From JBFLVQ01 sp040758525 (GTDB lineage: Bacteria > Acidobacteriota > Blastocatellia > Chloracidobacteriales > JADJPF01), in NCBI GenBank assembly GCA_040758525.1, contig JBFLVQ010000535.1, positions 1 to 6,672 on the forward strand: 6,672 nucleotides of DNA. The letters are read 5' to 3'. Position 1 is the first letter of the stretch. Every line of letters begins with the position of its first letter. Below the pieces are notes generated by a model, which saw only the letters and a program-made list of their open reading frames with translations, was not told the origin of the DNA and did not search any database. The translations under genes were made by a program, and so were the position numbers. Positions 1-6,216 of this stretch are shown here, in pieces.

Positions 1-3000
1 TTAGCACAGCGGGGTGTCTCCTATCAGTTACTCAATATTAACTATGCTTTCCATAGTCCACAAATGGATAGCTTACAGGATGAATTATCACAAGCCCTGC
101 AAGGAATAGAATTACACCCACCATCCATTCCCATATATTCAACTCTCACAGGTCAAATAAGCAGTGCTAATGATTTCAATGCCGAATATTGGGGACGCCA
201 TTTAAGAGAGCCAGTACTATTTGCTACCGTAATCTCAAAATTAATAACTGAAGGTTACAATGTTTTTTTAGAAATCAGTCCTAGTCAATCTTTATCAGGA
301 GCAATCCTTGAATGCCTACAGCACCATAAGCAACCAGGTACATTGCTTGCCTCATTACGTCGCACACAAGAAGATCGTGTAGTGATGCTAAAGTCGTTAG
401 GCACACTATATACTCTGGGATATTCGGTAAATTGGCGTAACGTCTACCCATCTGGTCGATTTGTTCAATTCCCATCCTATCCCTGGCAACGAGAACGTTA
501 CTGGTGGAATGACGAAATGGAAGACGAAATTACCATTAACCAGGGCTACCATAGCAATGTAATTGCAAAACATCCTCTCTTGAGTAAATGTGTCGAGTCT
601 AGAGACGCTGCTGGAAATTATATCTTAGAAATCGATCTTCATAGAGACCTTCTTCTCTATTTAGCAGATCATAGGTATCAAGGTGAAATAGTATTACTAG
701 GGGTAGTACTTGTAGAAATGGTACTAGCTGCTTTAAAAGAGGTTTTTCATACCGAGCGATGGTTTCTCAAAGATATAGAGTTTCTAAAAGCTCTCACTCT
801 ACCTGAAACTAGCAGTAGGCCAGTTCAAATTATCTTCTCTCCTTTCCATAATGAGGAGAGTTCCTTTCGTATATTAAGCCTATGGGAAAGCAGGGAAGAT
901 CGAGAAAATAATCTTTGGACACTACATGTAAGCGGAAAAGCCTGCTCTGCCTCTACCAATAATATTCAAACCATAGACTTAAACAGTTTAGAAGATATCA
1001 GAGTTCATTATCAGAAAGAACTGTCTGGCGAAGACTTGCATTTGCGGCTACGTGAAGTGGGTTACCATTTCGGCGCTAGCTTTCAAGGTATCGAGCGGCT
1101 TTGGCAAAACAATAGAGAAGCTTTAGCAGAGATCCAAATTCCATCAATGTTAGAATCCGAGCTTGTAACACATCAATTGCATCCAGCCATTCTTGAACCT
1201 GCTGGCCAGGCTCTACTGGCAATTAGATTGGCAGCAGTAACCAGTGGTAGTGAAAAAATATTTGTACCAACCAAAATAACAGAGATCCGTATACATAGCC
1301 GACCAAATGCCAAAATGTGTAGCTATGCTCGATTGCATCCAAGTGTAGAAGTTAATGGTAATACTTTTGATGGAGATGTTCAGTTATTTGACCAATCCAA
1401 CCGATTAATAGTAGAGATTATCGGTCTGCGTTTTCAACAACTCTTAACTCATAATGTTCTTAAACAACAGTCTACTCCTGCCCGTAAGCACTCTATAGAA
1501 AAACATCCTCTGCTAGGACGACACTTAGATTTGGCTGGTCTGTCTGGAAATCGCATTTGGGAAACTACACTCAATACACGAGTGTTTCCTTACCTAGCAG
1601 ATCATAAAGTTCAAGAAACGATTGTCCTACCTGCTGCTGCTTATATAGAAATAGCGCTCGCTATTGCAGGGAAAGTGCTTGGAACTGAACCCTGTACAAT
1701 AATGGCAATAGAGTTGCAAAAAGCACTCTTCCTTTCAGAACACCGTATTAACACACTACAAATAACGGCATCTTTCAATTCGAATAGAGAGCTAAACTTC
1801 TTTATTCATAGTCGCTCAACAAATATACAACCAGGTATGGAACCCTGGTCTTTGCATGTAAAGGGATTACTAACTAGCAATGAGAATAGTTGTAATTTTG
1901 ATACATTAAACTGTGCTGACTTTGATCAGATCCAAGCTCGCTGTAGAGAAGAGATCAGTATTAAAGATTATTATATTGAGCTGCAAAAAAAGGGAAATAA
2001 TTATGGCAGCAGTTTTCAAGGAATAGCACGTCTCTACCGAGGCAATAATGAAGCGTTAGGCTGGATAGAGATTCCGGAAATATTAAAAACAGAGGCCCGT
2101 AGTTACCATATACATCCTGCTTTGCTCGATGCCTGTTTCCAAGTCTTGGCAGCCGCAGCGCCAATTGAAGCAACCATCTCTTTTATGCCGGTATATATAG
2201 ATTCTGTTCGAATTTATCGCCGGCTAGACTTTCCTTTATGGAGCTACGCGATTTTTCGATCATCTATAGAACAAGATACTGGTTATTCTCAAGGAGATAT
2301 CAAGCTATTTGACGAGTCTGGCCATTTAGTTGCAGAGATTCAAGGCTTGTGCTCGCAGACCTTGAATCGTGATATTGAATATGTTCTTCCACAAAACATA
2401 GATGATTGGTTCTATCAACTTCAATGGCAACTTAAATCATTAGAAGCATCCTTCTTAAAACCATATCAGCCCAATAACCGAAGAAAGTGGTTGATCTTTG
2501 CTGATAATGGCGGTATTGGAGAAGCATTTGTACGTCTGCTAATGGAGCAAGACAATGAATATGCAGATTATATATTAGTATTTCAGGGAGATGAGTTTAA
2601 ACAGATCGATCAAAACCGCTGCCAAGTTTCCCTAACACAGACAGAGAGTATAAAACTACTTTTTACTAATCTCTTAAGCCAAAAACTGACTGGTTTTCAC
2701 GAGATCATTTATCTGTGGGGCTTAAACACGCCGGCAGTGGAAGATCTCACAACAGATTCTTTAGCAGCATCACAAACTCTGATTTGTAGCACGTTGTTAT
2801 GCTTAATCCAAGAACTTGTATCAAGAGCATGGGAAATAACACCGCGCTTATCCTTGATCACTCAAGGAGCCCAACAGGTTAACAATAGATCATCATCATT
2901 AGCAATAATGCAATCAACCATTTGGGGTATTGGTCGCACAATCGCTTTAGAACACCCTAATCTATCAGGACGATTAATAGATCTGGATCCAGAAGCTTCT

Positions 3001-4416
3001 GCTCAAGCTTCTGCTCTTATGTTGTGGGAAGAATCACAAGGAGTTGATAGAGAAGATCAGATTGCTTTTCGCCAAAAACAGCGTTATGTAGCCCGTCTAA
3101 TCCATAAACCTAAATCTACTAAAGCAGAGCTTCCATTACAGTTCAAACCGAATGCCAGTTATTTGATCACGGGTGGATTAGGAGAGTTGGGTCTATTAAT
3201 AGCAGATTGGATGGTGCAACGTGGGGCCAGGCGTTTGATCCTTTTGGCGCGTACAAAACTTCCTCCACGTTCAGAGTGGAGTAGATTAAAAGAATCAGAT
3301 CCATTAGCTCGCCCAATTCTTGCCATTCAGCAACTAGAGGCATCTGGGGCAAGTGTGCATCTGGCTTCCGTTGATGTAGCTAATACAGAAGAATTGACTG
3401 CTTTCTTAAGAGCGTTTCGTCGTGAATGCTGGCCGCCAATCTGTGGTCTAGTGCACGCAGCAGGTTTGATTGAAGCTGCTTCATTGCTTGAAACGGATAT
3501 AGATTCTTTAATGAGAATTCTACGACCAAAAGTGATTGGAGGTTGGCTATTACATCAACTACTTGAAGATTACCCATTAGATTTCTTTATTCTTATCTCT
3601 TCTTTTGCATCATTGCTGAGTTCGCCCCTATTAGCAAGTTATGCTGCCGCCAACACATTTTTAGACTCCTTAGCGCATTATCGACAGGCCAAGGGGAAAC
3701 CAGCATTAAGCATAAACTGGGCATTCTGGAGTGGTGTTGGTATGTCAGCTCGATATTTTTCCACTAGACAACTCAGTTCGCAAGGAATAGGCAACTTCAC
3801 AATAAAACAGGGGCTAGATGCAATGGAGAAGTTGTTACAGCAAGATTCAGTGCAGGTTGGCGTAATGCGTATAAACTGGCAGAAATGGAGTAAATCACAT
3901 TCTATTGCCGCACAATCTCCATTGCTTAGTCAGTTGATAAATGCAGAAGTCGCTACACAGACAAAGATCAATAGTAAAGCTGAGGTTTTGAGTCGCAATA
4001 TCTTAGCAAATACACCGCCTAGAGAAAGAGAACAATTATTGAGATCTTATATTCAAAGCCAGGTAGCAAGAGTTCTAATGCTTGCTGAAGATAAATTTGA
4101 TATAGAGCAATCCCTTCTTGCTTTGGGACTCGATTCATTAATGGCAGTAGAGTTAAAGAATAGATTTCAGAATGATCTGGGAGTAGTTATATCGGTAGTA
4201 AAGTTCCTTGAAGGTGCTAATATCGTTCAACTTGTCGATCAAATACAAGATCAAATAGTTACAACCATAACTACTGTGCCAGACGATCGCGTACAAGAAG
4301 TTAATGAAATCGACACAATCAGCCGAGAAACGGCAAGACAGTTATTGGAAGATCTTGATCATCTCTCAGATGCAGAAGTAGATCTGTTAATTAGGAAAGT
4401 ATTAGTCAAGAATTAA
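1..4416 (+). CDS. Modular type I polyketide synthase, 3' part (AT-DH-DH-KR-ACP), 5' end outside the window
   Basis: One polyketide extension module with beta-carbon processing. The frame is open from base 1, giving 1471 visible residues (codon 1 = bases 1-3). An ATG at base 64 is not the start, because the codons before it encode AT core sequence. Domains: AT C-terminal part (1 to about 170) with the catalytic-His motif YAFHS (15-19) and the post-AT linker YPWQRERYWW (160-169); DH-like 1 (about 188-482); DH2 (about 500-790); KR structural plus catalytic halves (about 800-1300); ACP (about 1341-1415) with GLDSL and phosphopantetheine Ser1379; C-terminal tail (1439-1471). There is no enoylreductase or methyltransferase, so the expected product is an alkene or, if the DHs are idle, a hydroxyl. 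The AT nucleophile Ser and the ketosynthase lie upstream. The gene lies 11 bases before a condensation-domain gene, so the chain probably passes to an NRPS step. The PKS assignment is certain; substrate and product are not determinable here. Confidence 0.97.
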   Translation, partial: LAQRGVSYQLLNINYAFHSPQMDSLQDELSQALQGIELHPPSIPIYSTLTGQISSANDFNAEYWGRHLREPVLFATVISKLITEGYNVFLEISPSQSLSGAILECLQHHKQPGTLLASLRRTQEDRVVMLKSLGTLYTLGYSVNWRNVYPSGRFVQFPSYPWQRERYWWNDEMEDEITINQGYHSNVIAKHPLLSKCVESRDAAGNYILEIDLHRDLLLYLADHRYQGEIVLLGVVLVEMVLAALKEVFHTERWFLKDIEFLKALTLPETSSRPVQIIFSPFHNEESSFRILSLWESREDRENNLWTLHVSGKACSASTNNIQTIDLNSLEDIRVHYQKELSGEDLHLRLREVGYHFGASFQGIERLWQNNREALAEIQIPSMLESELVTHQLHPAILEPAGQALLAIRLAAVTSGSEKIFVPTKITEIRIHSRPNAKMCSYARLHPSVEVNGNTFDGDVQLFDQSNRLIVEIIGLRFQQLLTHNVLKQQSTPARKHSIEKHPLLGRHLDLAGLSGNRIWETTLNTRVFPYLADHKVQETIVLPAAAYIEIALAIAGKVLGTEPCTIMAIELQKALFLSEHRINTLQITASFNSNRELNFFIHSRSTNIQPGMEPWSLHVKGLLTSNENSCNFDTLNCADFDQIQARCREEISIKDYYIELQKKGNNYGSSFQGIARLYRGNNEALGWIEIPEILKTEARSYHIHPALLDACFQVLAAAAPIEATISFMPVYIDSVRIYRRLDFPLWSYAIFRSSIEQDTGYSQGDIKLFDESGHLVAEIQGLCSQTLNRDIEYVLPQNIDDWFYQLQWQLKSLEASFLKPYQPNNRRKWLIFADNGGIGEAFVRLLMEQDNEYADYILVFQGDEFKQIDQNRCQVSLTQTESIKLLFTNLLSQKLTGFHEIIYLWGLNTPAVEDLTTDSLAASQTLICSTLLCLIQELVSRAWEITPRLSLITQGAQQVNNRSSSLAIMQSTIWGIGRTIALEHPNLSGRLIDLDPEASAQASALMLWEESQGVDREDQIAFRQKQRYVARLIHKPKSTKAELPLQFKPNASYLITGGLGELGLLIADWMVQRGARRLILLARTKLPPRSEWSRLKESDPLARPILAIQQLEASGASVHLASVDVANTEELTAFLRAFRRECWPPICGLVHAAGLIEAASLLETDIDSLMRILRPKVIGGWLLHQLLEDYPLDFFILISSFASLLSSPLLASYAAANTFLDSLAHYRQAKGKPALSINWAFWSGVGMSARYFSTRQLSSQGIGNFTIKQGLDAMEKLLQQDSVQVGVMRINWQKWSKSHSIAAQSPLLSQLINAEVATQTKINSKAEVLSRNILANTPPREREQLLRSYIQSQVARVLMLAEDKFDIEQSLLALGLDSLMAVELKNRFQNDLGVVISVVKFLEGANIVQLVDQIQDQIVTTITTVPDDRVQEVNEIDTISRETARQLLEDLDHLSDAEVDLLIRKVLVKN
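562..1446 (+). other. First dehydratase-like domain (DH1), degenerate active site
   Basis: This is a double-hotdog DH-fold domain inside the PKS, residues about 188-482. It opens with the usual HPLL (191-194) and keeps the catalytic His224 of HxxxGxxxxP along with Gly228, but the Pro is Leu233 and the following GAAY is GVVL (234-237). The YGPxF-like motif reads FGASF (357-361), with Phe for the usual Tyr. In the second catalytic motif, HPAxLDxxxQ, the Asp is Glu399 while Gln403 remains. Loss of the Pro and replacement of the Asp, with the His kept, is the pattern described for DH-derived enoyl-isomerase and pyran-synthase domains. It is also what a decaying DH would show. The domain is certain; whether it is active, and in what reaction, is open. 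Confidence 0.9.
1498..2370 (+). other. Second dehydratase domain (DH2), probably active
   Basis: Residues about 500-790 of the PKS. It opens with HPLLG (502-506). The His motif is H535-x3-E-x4-P544, followed by AAAY (545-548), so His and Pro are kept but the usual Gly is Glu539. YGSSF (668-672) and HPALLDACFQ (705-714), with Asp710 and Gln714, are standard. The His/Asp pair needed for syn elimination of water from the beta-hydroxyacyl-ACP is therefore present, and this is the likely working dehydratase of the module. The Gly-to-Glu change next to the active-site loop is the one reservation. Confidence 0.92.
2400..3900 (+). other. Ketoreductase domain (KR), complete catalytic set
   Basis: NADPH-dependent reductase of the beta-keto group. 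The structural half includes the typical WGIGR...ALEHP stretch (near bases 2922-2956). The catalytic half has the nucleotide motif TGGLGELG (1057-1064). The catalytic residues fall at the family spacing: Lys1177, Ser1201, Tyr1214 (in SYAAAN) and Asn1218. The LDD signature of B-type KRs is replaced by I-E-A (1157-1159), so the diagnostic Asp is absent. The Trp often found in A-type KRs is not evident either. Activity is likely; stereochemical type is unclear, leaning A-type. Confidence 0.93.
2993..3016 (+). repeat. Perfect 12-base tandem duplication inside the PKS gene
   Basis: AAGCTTCTGCTC occurs twice head to tail, with no mismatch. It lies in the KR structural half and encodes a small Ala/Ser-rich stretch (EASAQASAL) in a surface-linker region just after LIDLDP. 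It is in frame, so the gene is not disrupted. It looks like simple slippage and no function is implied. Confidence 0.8.
4021..4413 (+). other. Acyl carrier protein domain and C-terminal docking-like tail
   Basis: The ACP occupies residues about 1341-1415 and carries the phosphopantetheine attachment Ser1379 in LGLDSLMAVELKNRF. It is followed by a variable linker and an acidic, helix-prone tail (1439-1471) containing LLEDLDHLSDAEVD. This kind of LSDxEVDxLL tail is common at the C-termini of PKS proteins and is a candidate for docking to the next protein. The tail ends at the TAA at 4414-4416. The ACP is certain; the docking role is inferred from position. Confidence 0.88.
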
Positions 4417-4420
4417 GGAG
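4414..4420 (+). promoter_or_regulatory. Ribosome binding site of the C-PCP gene, overlapping the PKS stop
   Basis: TAAGGAG is a near-perfect Shine-Dalgarno sequence. Its TAA is the stop codon of the PKS gene, and it lies 7 bases before the ATG at 4428. The overlap fixes the start of the downstream gene and suggests both are translated from one mRNA, possibly with coupling. Confidence 0.85.
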
Positions 4421-4427
4421 CTAGCTA

Positions 4428-6197
4428 ATGAACGATGCTTTGGTAAATAGCAACATCCCGCTTTCACCTGAAAAAAAGCGTGCGCTGCTGGCGCAATTGC
4501 TCCGGGAAAAGGCTGACAAATCTCGACCTCTTCCGCTATCGTTTGCTGAAAAACGGATGTGGCTCCTCCATCAATTAGATCGTGATAGCTCGGCCTATAA
4601 TTCTCAAATGTTAGTTCGGTTCACTGGTCAACTTGATATAACAGTATTGGAAAAAAGCCTCAATGAGGTTATAAGGCGTCAGGAGATCTTAAGAACAATT
4701 TTTCCTACAACAGATGGACAACCATTTCGCTTTATCTGTTCAACCACTGATACAAACCAGCTACCTATCGCTGATCTTCAAACAATATCTGAGTTAGAGC
4801 GGGAAGGAGAAGCTCAACGACTTATCTCTGATAATGTTAACCAACCATTTGATCTTAATCGCGGACCGATCTTAAGAAGCTTAATAATTCGATTAGATAC
4901 TCAACAATATCTGCTCTTGTTAATGATGCATCATATCATTGTTGATGTATGGTCATTTAATATTCTCATGCAAGAGTTGGTCGCACTTTATAAAGCATTC
5001 TCTGATGGGCAGCAATCACCACTTCCAGCTCTCTCCCTTCAATATGCAGATTTTGCAGAATGGCAGCAACAACGATTTCAAAGAGAAGCTCTGCAACCTC
5101 AACTACAGTATTGGAAGAATAAATTGGCAGGGTCCCCTTTGTTGCTTGAGCTTCCAACTGATCGACCACGGCCTACATTTCAAAGCTTTAATGGATCACG
5201 CCATGCTAAAATTCTACCCGCAGCTATTGCCAAATCACTTAATACTTTGAGTCGTGATAGAGAGATTACTCCATTTATCATAATGCTTACAGCTCTAAAG
5301 ATCCTCTTCTTCAAATGGACAGAACAGCATGATATTGTTGTTGGCACGGTTGTTGCCGACCGAAGTCTTGCTGAAACTGAGAAACTCATGGGTTGTTTTC
5401 TAAACTTCTTGCCACTACGCTCAATATTGTCAAGCGATCAGACTGGCTCTGAGCTTTTACAACAGGTTAAAAAGACTGTGCTAGAAGCATACGCTCATCA
5501 GAGCTGTCCTTTTGAGAAGATTGTTGAAGCCATCAATCCTAGTAGAAGATTAAACCTAAACCCAATATACAATGTCGGCTTCTTAATGCATAATTTTCAT
5601 TTCTCTCTTGATATTCATCTCAATGATAAGCTTGAGGCTTATATGATGCCCCTAGATATTCAGGCTTCTGTTCTCGATCTACGATTTATTGCTATACCAA
5701 AAGATCTTTATGAAGAAATGGTGATTGAATGCGAGTACAATGTCGATCTATTTGATGCCGACACCATCACAGATCTAGCTAATTGCTACCAAGAAATACT
5801 AAAGATATTGGTTGAGAGTCCTGAAACTAAACTTTCTAGTTTCGAACTATCTAAAAATATCAAAACAAGAGCTGAGATATCTAAAGTATCTGTTCAGACA
5901 CAACAAAATAGTATGCAGCCTACGCCAAAAATAGAACCTACCTATCTTACTAATCGGATAGAACAGATCATAATGAATATATTTATCGAAGTTCTTGGTT
6001 ACAGTAATATAGGGATTAACGACAACTTCTTCGCATTGGGTGGAGATTCATTTCAAGCTGCTCAGATTATTGCAAAACTGGAGAATACTTTTCAGGTAGA
6101 ATTATCCAGTCGAAGTTTAATCAAGTCACCCACTGTCGCCGGCTTAGCTATACGGATCCAACAGAAACAATCTAGTCACATAGTATCAACCACTTAA
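4428..6197 (+). CDS. Nonribosomal peptide synthetase protein, condensation-PCP (C-T) didomain lacking an adenylation domain
   Basis: 589 residues. After a helix-prone N-terminus (PLSPEKKRALLAQLLREKA, 11-29) comes a full condensation domain (about 34-460) with recognisable core motifs: SFAEKRMWLL (38-47), RRQEILRTIF (83-92), HHIIVDV (168-174) with catalytic His169, YADFAEW (206-212), MGCFLNFLPLR (321-331) and HQSCPFE (357-363). A PCP follows (about 505-580) with DNFFALGGDSF and phosphopantetheine Ser541. Only about 45 residues separate the two, so there is no adenylation domain where a standard C-A-PCP module would have one. The C domain looks LCL-like (LPTDRPRP, 242-249) and, placed after a PKS ACP, probably condenses the polyketide with the residue on its own PCP. 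The Gly of HHxxxDG is Val174. The start is fixed by TAAGGAG 7 bases upstream. The block on the PCP is presumably loaded by the adenylating enzyme encoded next. A chain-releasing or ester-forming role for the C domain is an alternative. Confidence 0.95.
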   Translation: MNDALVNSNIPLSPEKKRALLAQLLREKADKSRPLPLSFAEKRMWLLHQLDRDSSAYNSQMLVRFTGQLDITVLEKSLNEVIRRQEILRTIFPTTDGQPFRFICSTTDTNQLPIADLQTISELEREGEAQRLISDNVNQPFDLNRGPILRSLIIRLDTQQYLLLLMMHHIIVDVWSFNILMQELVALYKAFSDGQQSPLPALSLQYADFAEWQQQRFQREALQPQLQYWKNKLAGSPLLLELPTDRPRPTFQSFNGSRHAKILPAAIAKSLNTLSRDREITPFIIMLTALKILFFKWTEQHDIVVGTVVADRSLAETEKLMGCFLNFLPLRSILSSDQTGSELLQQVKKTVLEAYAHQSCPFEKIVEAINPSRRLNLNPIYNVGFLMHNFHFSLDIHLNDKLEAYMMPLDIQASVLDLRFIAIPKDLYEEMVIECEYNVDLFDADTITDLANCYQEILKILVESPETKLSSFELSKNIKTRAEISKVSVQTQQNSMQPTPKIEPTYLTNRIEQIIMNIFIEVLGYSNIGINDNFFALGGDSFQAAQIIAKLENTFQVELSSRSLIKSPTVAGLAIRIQQKQSSHIVSTT

Positions 6198-6204
6198 TCT
6201 AAAT

Positions 6205-6212
6205 ATTGGTGA
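6205..6212 (+). promoter_or_regulatory. Weak ribosome binding site of the adenylating-enzyme gene
   Basis: ATTGGTGA contains GGTGA, a partial anti-16S match, 4 bases before the ATG at 6217. It is much weaker than the site ahead of the C-PCP gene. The 19-base gap holds no visible terminator or promoter, so this gene is probably cotranscribed with the one before. Confidence 0.5.
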
Positions 6213-6216
6213 AAAC

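Noticed and set aside
64..66. ATG as a possible start of the PKS gene
   Set aside because: The frame is open back to base 1 and those codons encode AT core sequence (the YAFHSPQM motif), so the ATG is an internal Met.
562..1446. Reading DH1 as a methyltransferase or enoylreductase domain
   Set aside because: Its HPLL opening, LADH active-site motif and HPAxLxxxxQ motif are DH-fold signatures; there is no SAM-binding GxGxG or ER NADPH motif.
4284..4292. ACGATCGCG, close to the cyanobacterial HIP1 octamer GCGATCGC
   Set aside because: One imperfect copy in 6.7 kb is no evidence for a HIP1-rich cyanobacterial genome.
4419..4426. Palindrome AGCTAGCT between the ribosome binding site and the ATG of the C-PCP gene
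   Set aside because: Eight bases with no loop is too short for a hairpin or terminator, and it carries no operator-like context; likely chance.
281..5389. Reverse-strand open frames of 60-70 codons and a 103-codon + frame at 4939-5250
   Set aside because: They lie wholly inside well-supported PKS and NRPS coding sequence, show no recognisable domain, and none has a convincing ribosome binding site; they are shadows.
6198..6216. Possible terminator or promoter between the C-PCP and adenylating-enzyme genes
   Set aside because: The gap is only 19 bases, with no inverted repeat, T-run or paired -35/-10 elements.
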